From Chloroflexota bacterium (GTDB lineage: Bacteria > Chloroflexota > Anaerolineae > Anaerolineales > Villigracilaceae), in contig JAJYOH010000088.1 of assembly GCA_021796315.1 (NCBI GenBank), positions 1 to 14,106 on the forward strand: a DNA stretch of 14,106 nt, read 5' to 3'. This document shows positions 6,327 through 13,133 of the stretch, piece after piece (positions within the stretch are counted from its first letter, which is position 1; each line of letters starts with the position of its first letter). The position numbers and the translations under genes are program-made. The notes under the pieces are model-generated. The model did no database searches. It saw nothing but the letters and a program-made list of their open reading frames with translations, and was not told the origin of the DNA.

Positions 6327-6332
6327 ATTATA
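6327..6332 (-). promoter_or_regulatory. -10 box of DUF3048 copy 1, possibly leaderless
   Basis: An exact TATAAT on the minus strand ends six bases before the ATG at 6320, so transcription would begin at or very near the start codon. There is no ribosome binding site between them. The box directly abuts the terminator stem of the upstream PPOX gene. Confidence 0.5.
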
Positions 6333-6361
6333 GCCCTCACAACCAATCTGATTGTGAGGGC
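6333..6361 (-). terminator. Hairpin after the PPOX gene
   Basis: The ten-base arms GCCCTCACAA (6333-6342) and TTGTGAGGGC (6352-6361) are perfect reverse complements with a 9-base loop, 5 bases beyond the stop codon of the PPOX gene. The following minus-strand bases are TATAATTT, only partly T-rich. It may act as a terminator, as an operator for the next gene, or both. Confidence 0.6.
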
Positions 6362-6366
6362 GTAAA

Positions 6367-6783
6367 TTAATTGACTCTAAATTTTGTAGGCGTGATTTCA
6401 ATCCTTACATTGTAGGCATCGTTGAAAGATTCCGGCGTTGCATCCATGCCTTTGATTTCATCGGAATATTTTTGTATGTATTCATTGACTTTTATGGCTG
6501 GCGTCGGCGACTCGATGATGGATGCCTGTCCAATAAATACAAAAGCAGTGTCATTGTGCGATGCCATGTTGAATTGCAAAGATACGTGTGGATTGTTCCT
6601 GATGTGCTCCAGCTTTTTGGCGGAGGCCATGCTGTAAACAATGATCTTGTTATCCTGCCAAATGAACCAGACCGGACGCGGTTGCGGCGTTCCGTTTGGC
6701 GTGACAGTCGTCAGCCAGATGACCATTTCCGATTTCAGCTTTTTGAGCGCTTGCATGCCATGCTCGGAGGTTAAATCAATCAT
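6367..6783 (-). CDS. PPOX-class (pyridoxamine oxidase-like) flavin/F420-type oxidoreductase
   Basis: This 138-residue protein has the split-barrel fold signature of pyridoxamine 5'-phosphate oxidase-like proteins: VIWLTTVTPNGTPQPRPVWFIWQDNKIIVYS at residues 21-51, then KKLEHIRNNPHVSLQFN. The pattern is closest to the small Rv3369-like group of PPOX proteins, many of which use F420 or FMN. The substrate is unknown. The start is well supported by AAGGAG five bases before the ATG and TATAAT (6808-6813) further upstream. It lies between the two DUF3048 paralogues on the same strand but has its own promoter and terminator, so it need not share their function. Confidence 0.88.
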   Translation of the reverse strand: MIDLTSEHGMQALKKLKSEMVIWLTTVTPNGTPQPRPVWFIWQDNKIIVYSMASAKKLEHIRNNPHVSLQFNMASHNDTAFVFIGQASIIESPTPAIKVNEYIQKYSDEIKGMDATPESFNDAYNVRIEITPTKFRVN

Positions 6784-6807
6784 GGAATCTCCTTGTGGTT
6801 TTTTACA

Positions 6808-6813
6808 ATTATA
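6808..6813 (-). promoter_or_regulatory. PPOX gene -10 box
   Basis: An exact TATAAT on the minus strand lies 24 bases before the ATG, with AAGGAG between them. The expected -35 position falls inside the terminator stem of the upstream DUF3048 gene, so termination and initiation signals are packed together. Confidence 0.55.
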
Positions 6814-6820
6814 GCCTGCC

Positions 6821-6860
6821 TAAAATAAAAAACGCCCATGCAATTTCTCATGAGCGTTTT
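6821..6860 (-). terminator. Intrinsic terminator of DUF3048 copy 2
   Basis: On the minus strand AAAACGCTCATG (6860-6849) pairs with CATGGGCGTTTT (6840-6829) with one U-G wobble and an 8-base loop, followed by a T-rich tail TTTTTTATTTTA. It starts 6 bases after the DUF3048 stop codon, a textbook rho-independent terminator. Confidence 0.85.
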
Positions 6861-6866
6861 GGATGC

Positions 6867-8498
6867 CTACCTTGCTTCTCCTTCCGGCGCGGCGTATATC
6901 ACTTGATAAGTTCCGGGCTGTCCTTCCTTGAAAGTGCTGAAGGGCGTAACGATGATGATCCACGTGTGGCCCGGTTTGAGCGCGGCCGGCGAGCCGTCAA
7001 AGTTCACAAACTTGATCGGACGCTGGTAGCCGGTCTTCTTTTCGTAATCGCCGGCGCGCGTGTTCCACTTGATCTTGAACATCTGCCCGTCGCGGAACAA
7101 AAAGGCGTAGCCTGCGTTGCCCTGGTCGAGATGAATATCAAGATTTGTCGGCGAAATCACATCAGTGTCTGCCATCACGACGATGAGATTCTCCGCGTAG
7201 AGTTGGCGGCCCGTCAAACGGTCACTGTCGAAGTGCAGAACGCCGATATTGTTTGGGTCGGACATGTCAACAGAACGAAGCCACGCCTGGTACAAAGGAT
7301 CATACGTCCAGGCTGATTGGTTCAAGCTGGCGAAGAACACATTGAGTTGTGAAGCTGGAACGCCGCCGCTTGGAACCTGATCCGAAAATATGTTGCTGGC
7401 GTAATTAAAAGGTTTGTCGGCGCTGTGCATCATGTTCTCGTTGGCAATCGCTTTCATGCGGTCGAGCGTCAACATCGAGCCGCCGGCATTGACTTCATGC
7501 GTGACGAATGAACATTTCGGAATCTTGACCAGCACTTCCGGTGATGCGAAGGCGTCGATCAGACAGCTATCCTGAAAAAAGTTGGCAATGTGCGCGTAAA
7601 GCAAACGTCCGGAGCGGACGGGGCCGATTTCGGCTTTTGGGTCTGTCTTCGGATTTGGCGTCGGCGCAACGTACGCATCATTCGGGACCAGGCCCGCGTC
7701 CCACGACAGATCGTCTTTTGCCGCGCTGACGGTTTGAGTGCGTCCGCTCGATGGATCTGCGTCGCTGTCGTGGTCATCATCGCCGACGTTAGCTTGCGTG
7801 AAATCCAGGTAAGCTGGTTTTGAGAATTCGATTGTATAAGTCTGGCCGGACTGGACATTGAAGCCATAAAAGCCATTCGAATCAGTGGTGGTTTTATCGA
7901 CCAGTTTTCCATTTGCATCATACAAGTTGACACAAATCCCGCCTATGCCCGGCTCGCCGACATCTTGAATCCCGTTTTTGTTTTTATCCAACCAGACTCG
8001 ATTGCCTAAAAGGATGCCGGTTTGCTTGAATGATTCCCTGCGGATGGCGCAATCACCCACGATGGGAATTTCCGGCGCGGGGTCTTCTCCGTAAAAGACC
8101 GCCAGGAAACGGTCGGCGCCTTCGGTGATCGAGAATTCAAAAACCATCGGCGCAAACGAAAGCCCTGATTGTGGCCGCGCCACTGACGGGAAGTTTGAAA
8201 CGGAGATCAGCATTGCGGGAGTCTTCAGCAATGACGGATCAGTAACTGGTAATCCAGATAATGGGTTGATGCCTGCGGGAAAATCTGTTTGATCGGGGCC
8301 ATGCGTGATTTGGGTCGCGGTGGGTTGCGGCGTTGGAATCGGCGCTTGAGTTGCAGGTGCAACGGCTTTTGCATTTTGAGACTTGCCATTATCCGGGGAC
8401 GTTGTTGAAATTTCATTGGCTGCCGGAGCGCAGCCGTTCAATAGAAATACAGCGGCAACAATGTATGTAAACACAATAGACCAATTTTTATGACGCAT
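6867..8498 (-). CDS. DUF3048 (YerB-like) lipoprotein with inserted SdrD_B-like domain, copy 2
   Basis: This 543-residue paralogue of the 4785-6320 gene has the same domain order. Signal peptide residues 1-23 end in the lipobox LNGC (C23), followed by a Gln/Pro/Thr-rich linker. The N-terminal DUF3048 part is about 76-146 (INPLSGLPV, RPQSGLSFAPMVFE, DRFLAVFYGE). An SdrD_B-like unit follows at about 165-271 (WLDKNKNGIQDVGEPGIGG, TTTDSNGFYGFNVQ, then the Asp-rich GDDDHDSDADPSSG). DUF3048 resumes at IGPVRSGRLLYAHI (291) and runs to the C-terminus (AENLIVVMADTDVI, LKPGHTWIIIV). AGGAG about eight bases before the ATG supports the start. The molecular function is unknown. It follows the HIT gene by 68 bases and ends in a strong terminator. 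Confidence 0.9.
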   Translation of the reverse strand: MRHKNWSIVFTYIVAAVFLLNGCAPAANEISTTSPDNGKSQNAKAVAPATQAPIPTPQPTATQITHGPDQTDFPAGINPLSGLPVTDPSLLKTPAMLISVSNFPSVARPQSGLSFAPMVFEFSITEGADRFLAVFYGEDPAPEIPIVGDCAIRRESFKQTGILLGNRVWLDKNKNGIQDVGEPGIGGICVNLYDANGKLVDKTTTDSNGFYGFNVQSGQTYTIEFSKPAYLDFTQANVGDDDHDSDADPSSGRTQTVSAAKDDLSWDAGLVPNDAYVAPTPNPKTDPKAEIGPVRSGRLLYAHIANFFQDSCLIDAFASPEVLVKIPKCSFVTHEVNAGGSMLTLDRMKAIANENMMHSADKPFNYASNIFSDQVPSGGVPASQLNVFFASLNQSAWTYDPLYQAWLRSVDMSDPNNIGVLHFDSDRLTGRQLYAENLIVVMADTDVISPTNLDIHLDQGNAGYAFLFRDGQMFKIKWNTRAGDYEKKTGYQRPIKFVNFDGSPAALKPGHTWIIIVTPFSTFKEGQPGTYQVIYAAPEGEAR

Positions 8499-8566
8499 TT
8501 GTAACTCCTGAATAATTCTTTATGACGCCAAGTCTATATTACTCCCCCATGTTTGATAAGCGGTTG

Positions 8567-9046
8567 TCAGATTTGAAAACCTTCCCGCAGGCGTTTCCAG
8601 GTTTCTTCCAACGCTTCGGGCAGGACGCGCGTCCCGGCCAGCGACGACATGAAATTCGTATCGCCGACCCAGCGCGGCACAATGTGAATGTGGACGTGTT
8701 CCTTCACGCCCGCGCCTGCCGCCTCGCCGATATTCACACCGACGTTGAAGGATTTTGTTTTATATACTTTTTGCAGCACGCTCGTACAACGCGAAGTCAG
8801 TTCCATCATTTCGGCGCGCGCGGCCGCCTCGAGCTCTTCGAGATTCGGTTTGTGCATGAACGGCACGACCATCAAATGTCCGCTCGTGTATGGATAGCGA
8901 TTCAGAATCACGTAAGCCAGCCTGCCGCGATGAGCGATCAGATTCTCAATCCCATCTTCTTTTTTCGGCAAGTTGCAAAATATACAGCCGTCTTCTTTGG
9001 AATTTTCTATGTATGTCATTCGCCAGGGTGACCAAAGGTGTTTCAT
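8567..9046 (-). CDS. HIT-family nucleotide hydrolase/transferase
   Basis: This 159-residue protein has the histidine triad at residues 117-121 (HVHIH followed by VPRW), in which H119 is the expected nucleophile. An N-terminal CIFC (C21, C24) fits the zinc site of the Ap4A-phosphorylase-like HIT branch. The N-terminus LWSPWRMTYI is characteristic of that branch and supports the ATG at 9046 over the internal ATG at codon 10. Such enzymes hydrolyse or phosphorolyse dinucleoside polyphosphates or AMP conjugates in the cytoplasm; the exact substrate is not predictable. No Shine-Dalgarno site is evident. A TAGAAT hexamer (9063-9058) sits 11 bases before the ATG, so a short leader is possible. Confidence 0.92.
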   Translation of the reverse strand: MKHLWSPWRMTYIENSKEDGCIFCNLPKKEDGIENLIAHRGRLAYVILNRYPYTSGHLMVVPFMHKPNLEELEAAARAEMMELTSRCTSVLQKVYKTKSFNVGVNIGEAAGAGVKEHVHIHIVPRWVGDTNFMSSLAGTRVLPEALEETWKRLREGFQI

Positions 9047-9065
9047 CGGATTGTTGAATTCTAGC

Positions 9066-9220
9066 AGATTTTTTGGTTAAAGTCTGACAAGCCGGGTGCG
9101 CTAAAAGTATGTAGATGATTTTGCTCCCTGCGCCGTCCTCGGCGCAGGATTTACTCGCAAAGCGCCGCCGAGGACGGCGGCTTGAGCCTATTTAGATTTT
9201 TTTGGTTAAAGTCTGACAAG
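9066..9220. repeat. 26-bp direct repeats flanking a 102-base segment
   Basis: The word AGATTTTTTGGTTAAAGTCTG and its extension GACAAG occurs at 9066-9091 and at 9194-9220, differing only by one T in the T run. They enclose 9092-9193, which carries a 13-bp inverted repeat. The arrangement resembles an inserted element with a duplicated target, or a local duplication. It lies in the divergent gap between the HIT gene and xseA. Confidence 0.8.
9132..9178. repeat. 13-bp inverted repeat in the HIT-xseA gap
   Basis: GCCGTCCTCGGCG (9132-9144) and CGCCGAGGACGGC (9166-9178) are perfect reverse complements with a 21-base loop. It is GC-rich, unlike the surrounding bases. The stem could act as a bidirectional terminator or be the body of a small mobile repeat. 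Confidence 0.75.
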
Positions 9221-9312
9221 TCTCAGAGGTCTGACAGGTCTCACAGGTCATCATCTGACCTGCCGACTTTTTGGACTTGTGAGACTTGTTGGGCTGTTCA
9301 GACTTGTAAGAC
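9212..9312. repeat. 9-bp phased foldback element upstream of xseA
   Basis: The left half is four 9-bp units: TCTGACAAG, TCTCAGAGG, TCTGACAGG and TCTCACAGG (9212-9247). The right half is units of the opposite sense: GACCTGCC, GACTTTTTG, GACTTGTGA, GACTTGTTG, GGCTGTTCA, GACTTGTAA and GAC (9257-9312). The right half matches the reverse complement of the left with mismatches, giving a long imperfect hairpin centred near 9251. It ends about 28 bases before xseA. No other gene is visible in 9047-9339. Confidence 0.8.
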
Positions 9313-9339
9313 AGCTTTAAATCGAGTATCCTCGCCTCG

Positions 9340-10557
9340 ATGCAGCCATCACTTTTTTCAACTGTCCAGTGGACGGTTTCCTCCCTCACGAAATATGTGC
9401 GCGACCTGCTCGAGTCCGATGAGACTCTGCAGGATGTGTGGGTCGAAGGCGAGATATCGAATTTGTCCCGGCCGGCATCGGGCCATATTTATTTCACGTT
9501 GAAAGATGCAGGCGCATCGCTGCGAAGCGTGATGTGGAAAATGACTGCCGCGCGATTGACTCTCAAATTGCAGGATGGGATGGCGGTTGCGGCGCATGGC
9601 AAGATCGGAGTCTATGAAGTCAGCGGACAATACCAACTTTACGCCGATCAAATCCGACCGGTGGGCGAGGGCGCGTTATATCAAGAGTTCCTTCGCCTGA
9701 AGGCTTTGCTCGAAGCCGAAGGTTTATTCGACCCGGAACGCAAGCGCCCAATTCCCGAATTTCCAAAACGCATCGGCATCGTGACATCCTCCACGGGCGC
9801 GGCTTTGCGCGACATGCTGACCGCCATCCGCCGACGCCTGCCGCTGGTCGAAGTGATTCTCGCGCCCGCGCCGGTTCAGGGCGATGAAGCGCCGCCGAAA
9901 TTGGTCGAAGCGATCTCGTCTCTTAATCAACTTACCGCGCGCCCCGATGTGATCTTATTGGCGCGCGGCGGTGGTTCAATCGAAGACTTGTGGGCTTTCA
10001 ACGATGAACGTGTTGTGCGTGCGGTAGCTGCATCAGACGCTCCGATCATTTGCGGCGTCGGCCACGAAACGGATTTCACGCTCTCCGATTTTGCCGCCGA
10101 CTTGCGCGCCCCGACTCCCACCGCCGCCGCAGAGTTGGCGACACCAACCGCCATCCTCGATCTTTCTGCAACGCTGAAATCTTATCAGGCGAATCTTTCT
10201 TCTTTCATTATTTCTTTTCTCGATAATCGAAAATCAGAAATAGACAATTTAGTTTCTGGTTTGAAATTCTTTTCGCCATCCCGCCGCATTCAATCAGAAC
10301 GCCAGCGACTCGATGAGCTTGCTCACCGCGCTTTGGCCGCGCAGGCTCATCGTCTCGCGCTCGAAGCGAGTCAACTCGAGGGGTTTGGAAAACGCCTCGA
10401 GGCGCTGAGTCCGCTTCAGGTCCTGGCGCGAGGCTACGCGGTGGTCACGCGTCAGACCGATGGGGCAATCGTCAACAAAGTTGCGCAGGCGCGCGGCGGA
10501 ATCCGTGTCCGCGTGTCAGACGGCGAGTTCGACGCGGAAGTAAAAAATAAAAATTAA
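9340..10557 (+). CDS. xseA: Exodeoxyribonuclease VII large subunit
   Basis: This 405-residue catalytic subunit of the single-strand-specific exonuclease VII takes part in DNA repair and recombination. An N-terminal OB-fold (TVSSLTKYVRDLLE, VWVEGEISNLSRPASGHIYF at residues 34-53) binds single-stranded DNA. The catalytic domain follows, with IGIVTSSTGAALRDML (145-160), ARGGGSIEDLWAFNDE (208-223), GVGHETDFTLSDFAADLRAP (239-258) and TPTAAAELATP. The C-terminal region is helical and somewhat shorter than in E. coli XseA (456 residues), which suggests a shorter coiled-coil arm. The C-terminus LARGYAVVTR...VRVSDGEFDAEV is conserved. It is followed 14 bases later by xseB. Confidence 0.97.
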   Translation: MQPSLFSTVQWTVSSLTKYVRDLLESDETLQDVWVEGEISNLSRPASGHIYFTLKDAGASLRSVMWKMTAARLTLKLQDGMAVAAHGKIGVYEVSGQYQLYADQIRPVGEGALYQEFLRLKALLEAEGLFDPERKRPIPEFPKRIGIVTSSTGAALRDMLTAIRRRLPLVEVILAPAPVQGDEAPPKLVEAISSLNQLTARPDVILLARGGGSIEDLWAFNDERVVRAVAASDAPIICGVGHETDFTLSDFAADLRAPTPTAAAELATPTAILDLSATLKSYQANLSSFIISFLDNRKSEIDNLVSGLKFFSPSRRIQSERQRLDELAHRALAAQAHRLALEASQLEGFGKRLEALSPLQVLARGYAVVTRQTDGAIVNKVAQARGGIRVRVSDGEFDAEVKNKN

Positions 10558-10571
10558 AGTTTGGAGTCATC

Positions 10572-10814
10572 ATGGCAAAGTCACCTTCGAAACAAAAACC
10601 AATTGAAGAGTTAACTTACGAAGCGGCGTTTGCTGAACTTGAGTCAATCGTTTCGGCGCTTGAAGACGAACAGCGGCCTTTGGAAGAATCGATGTCGTTA
10701 TACGAGCGCGGTCAGGCGCTGGTGAAACGCTGCACCGAGTTGTTGGATGGCGCCGAGCTGAAAGTTAAACAATTATCCGGCGGGGAGTTGACCGACTTTG
10801 AGGCGGCAGAATGA
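10572..10814 (+). CDS. xseB: Exodeoxyribonuclease VII small subunit
   Basis: This 80-residue, highly helical protein has the family pattern TYEAAFAELESIVSAL, EESMSLYERGQALVKRC, LDGAELKVKQL. The small subunit binds along the coiled-coil arm of the XseA subunit and is needed for activity. A GGAG element six bases before the ATG supports the start. The gene follows xseA by 14 bases, and its stop codon overlaps the ATG of the next gene (ATGA at 10811-10814), so translation is coupled. Confidence 0.95.
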   Translation: MAKSPSKQKPIEELTYEAAFAELESIVSALEDEQRPLEESMSLYERGQALVKRCTELLDGAELKVKQLSGGELTDFEAAE

Positions 10815-11263
10815 ATCTGGGCGCGATATTCAATAATCGTATTCTCATCATCGCGCTGGCGGCGTGGGCAGCGGCGCAAATTTTAAAAATCCCAATGGAG
10901 TACCTGCGTTCGCATCGTTGGAATTGGGCGTTGGTTTTTACCGCGGGCGGCATGCCCAGTTCACATTCGGCGTTGATGGTCGGCGCGACGCAAGCGATCG
11001 GTTTGTATCAGGGTTTCGATAGTCCGCTTTTTGCGTTGGGCGTTGCGATCACGATGATCGTTACTTATGATGCGGCGGGCGTCCGCCGCCAGGCCGGTAA
11101 ACATGCCGAAAGAATCAACATGCTCTTTGAAGAATTGATGCACGGTCAGATGCCCGACGAAAAAGAATTGCGCGAGGTGCTTGGTCACACGCCGCTGGAA
11201 GTGACCGGCGGAATTTTGCTGGGCATTGCCGTGGCAACGTTGATGTGGACGATGTGGAAATAA
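10811..11263 (+). CDS. YuiD/DUF212-family membrane protein (divergent PAP2 family)
   Basis: This 150-residue integral membrane protein has several hydrophobic segments (about residues 10-27, 38-48, 72-87 and 128-148). The GGMPSSHSALM motif (47-56) and the DAAGVRRQAGKHA motif (87-99) identify the DUF212/YuiD family, which is related to PAP2 phosphatases and carries a PSxxSA-like signature. A phosphatase or lipid-phosphate role is inferred from the fold; no substrate is known. The start overlaps the xseB stop by 4 bases, so it is the third gene of the xseAB operon, although no functional link with exonuclease VII is established. Confidence 0.9.
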   Translation: MNLGAIFNNRILIIALAAWAAAQILKIPMEYLRSHRWNWALVFTAGGMPSSHSALMVGATQAIGLYQGFDSPLFALGVAITMIVTYDAAGVRRQAGKHAERINMLFEELMHGQMPDEKELREVLGHTPLEVTGGILLGIAVATLMWTMWK

Positions 11264-11272
11264 AAAACTTTC

Positions 11273-11324
11273 CACAGATTTTGCGAATGACGCAGGTTGA
11301 AAAATTCAAGAAGAAAAATCTGTG
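11273..11324. repeat. Inverted repeat between DUF212 and murJ
   Basis: CACAGATTTT (11273-11282) and AAAATCTGTG (11315-11324) are perfect 10-base arms separated by 32 bases, 9 bases after the DUF212 stop. The loop is long, so it is only a weak terminator candidate for the convergent genes. Nothing else is visible in the 144-base gap 11264-11407. Confidence 0.45.
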
Positions 11325-11407
11325 ACATGCCCTTCGAGTACGATGTCCGTGTCGTCTGTGGATGATTTTTTGCTTCGCTTCATTCTGGACTTTGAGCGGC
11401 TCGCCGT

Positions 11408-13024
11408 TTAATTGATTTCATCTTTCTTCTTTCTTTTCCCCAACGAAAGACGAAAGATGAAAGATGCGGCGGCTTGCAGCTCCGGCACGCGCAAAATAAA
11501 CATCATCACCGCATAGACCAACCCGCCCGCGACGATTCCAACGGGGACAAGAATCCAGACAGAAATATTTCCAAAGAAATTCAGCAATGCAAATAACGCC
11601 GCGCTCATGACGAATGAACCAAACGCGGCCTGGAAAAATCCACTCGTAACTTGCGGGCCGTTGATGCCTTTCAATCGACGGCGCATCAAAATAAAAAGGC
11701 CGGTCATTTCAAGCGCGGTGGCGAGAGAGTTGGCAAGCGCCAGTCCGCCGTGAGGCATCCAGCCGATTTTGGAAAATAAGGCTGCGAATGCAAAACTGAA
11801 AGCGATGTTGAAAAGCATGGCGATGGTCGTGATGGTCACCGGAGTTTTTGTATCGTGCAACGCGTAAAAGGCGCGCACCAAAATTTCCACCATCGAGTGG
11901 CCGATCAACCCGACTGAATACCAGAGCAATGCCCACGCCACCATGTCGGTGGATGTTGATGTGAAATTCCCGTGCTGGAAAAATAACGCGACGATTTGCT
12001 CGCGCAGCAAGATCAATCCCATCATGGCGGGAAAAGCTAAAAGTAAGACTCCGCGCATTGTGGACGCGAGCGAGGAACGCATCTCGTTGATTTCTCCGCG
12101 CGCGACCTGCGCTGAAAATGTCGGCAGGGCGGCGATGGCGATGGCTTGCGCAATGACCACCTGCGGCATGGTCATGACCATGAAAGCCACGTTGATGGAT
12201 GTCAAACTTCCGGCGGCCAGGCTGGTGGCGATGACTGCGTTGATGACGAAGTTGATTCGCACCACCGCCACGCCGATGATGCGCGGCCCCATGAGTTGTC
12301 CAACTTCGCGCACGGATGGATCATTCAATCCGAGAGATGGGAAATATTTTTTAAATGATAGTTTGAAAAGATCGGGCAGTTGAATGCAGAGATGTCCGAG
12401 TGCGCCAAGCGCTGCGCCCCAGGCGAGGCCAAAGATTCCCATCGAGGGCGCGAGGAAGATCACGCCGAAGATCATGCCGACCCAATACATGGTCGGCGCG
12501 AGGGCGGGCAGCCAGAATTTTTGATGTGTGTTGAGAATGCCCATCAAGAGTCCGCTCAGGCCGAAGATGGCCGGCGTGAGCAATAAAATTCTCAGCAGGG
12601 AAATGGTCAGGGATTCGAGCGCCGGATCGAGGTCCGGGCTGAGCGCATACAAAACATTGCGGACAACGAACGGCGCGAAGATGGCGGTCAACGCGCTGAA
12701 AAGAGTCAGAGTCAAAACCACAAGATTCGCGATGGATGAAGCCAGTTTCCACGCGCCGGTGCGATCAGCCTTGGTCAAAAAATCTGTGAAGGTCGGAATG
12801 AAAGCCGAAGCCAGCGCGCCGCCTGCGACGAGATAAAACAATAAATCGGGAATGGTCGACGCGGCGTTGTATGCGTCCATTTCGGAGCTTGTGCCGAAGA
12901 CGCGCAGGATCAAAATTTGGCGCACGAGGCCGACCACGTTGCTCAAAACAAATGCAAGCATGACCGTCCCGGCGGCGCGGGCGATCTGACGATTGGCGGA
13001 GGTTGTGATTTCAGTTTCTTCCAT
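11408..13024 (-). CDS. murJ: Lipid II flippase MurJ (MviN family)
   Basis: This 538-residue polytopic membrane protein of the MOP flippase superfamily moves lipid II across the cytoplasmic membrane for peptidoglycan synthesis. The N-terminus RAAGTVMLAFVLSNVVGLVRQILILRVFG carries the arginines of the family, and ASTIPDLLFYLVAGGALASAFIPTF is the strongly conserved TM2 region. About 13-14 hydrophobic segments follow to the end. FFQHGNFTSTSTDMVAWALLWYSVGL and VRAFYALHDTKTPV are further MurJ hallmarks. The length is typical. The ATG at 13024 lies 11 bases after a TATAAT box with no clear ribosome binding site, suggesting a very short leader. The gene stands alone, convergent to the xse operon. Confidence 0.95.
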   Translation of the reverse strand: MEETEITTSANRQIARAAGTVMLAFVLSNVVGLVRQILILRVFGTSSEMDAYNAASTIPDLLFYLVAGGALASAFIPTFTDFLTKADRTGAWKLASSIANLVVLTLTLFSALTAIFAPFVVRNVLYALSPDLDPALESLTISLLRILLLTPAIFGLSGLLMGILNTHQKFWLPALAPTMYWVGMIFGVIFLAPSMGIFGLAWGAALGALGHLCIQLPDLFKLSFKKYFPSLGLNDPSVREVGQLMGPRIIGVAVVRINFVINAVIATSLAAGSLTSINVAFMVMTMPQVVIAQAIAIAALPTFSAQVARGEINEMRSSLASTMRGVLLLAFPAMMGLILLREQIVALFFQHGNFTSTSTDMVAWALLWYSVGLIGHSMVEILVRAFYALHDTKTPVTITTIAMLFNIAFSFAFAALFSKIGWMPHGGLALANSLATALEMTGLFILMRRRLKGINGPQVTSGFFQAAFGSFVMSAALFALLNFFGNISVWILVPVGIVAGGLVYAVMMFILRVPELQAAASFIFRLSLGKRKKKDEIN

Positions 13025-13035
13025 GAGACGGCGGG

Positions 13036-13041
13036 ATTATA
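13036..13041 (-). promoter_or_regulatory. murJ -10 box, very short leader
   Basis: An exact TATAAT on the minus strand ends 11 bases before the murJ ATG, so the transcript would start only a few bases before the start codon. No Shine-Dalgarno sequence lies between them. The divergent PLD-like gene has its own TATAAT 68 bases away. Confidence 0.5.
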
Positions 13042-13108
13042 CCGTATCGCACTTTTCAGAGTTGGCTGAACGTGAATGAAGAGCGGCGGAAACCACTTCC
13101 CATGAATG

Positions 13109-13114
13109 TATAAT
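13109..13114 (+). promoter_or_regulatory. -10 box of the PLD-like gene
   Basis: TGTATAAT forms an extended -10 element, followed by GAGGAG (13121-13126) seven bases before the ATG at 13134. There is no recognisable -35, in keeping with an extended -10 promoter. Confidence 0.55.
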
Positions 13115-13133
13115 CGCGGTGAGGAGAAATGCT

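Noticed and set aside
11355..11366. DnaA-box-like word TGTGGATGA, raising the idea of an origin
   Set aside because: It is a single word with one mismatch, with no cluster, no AT-rich unwinding region and no dnaA or dnaN nearby.
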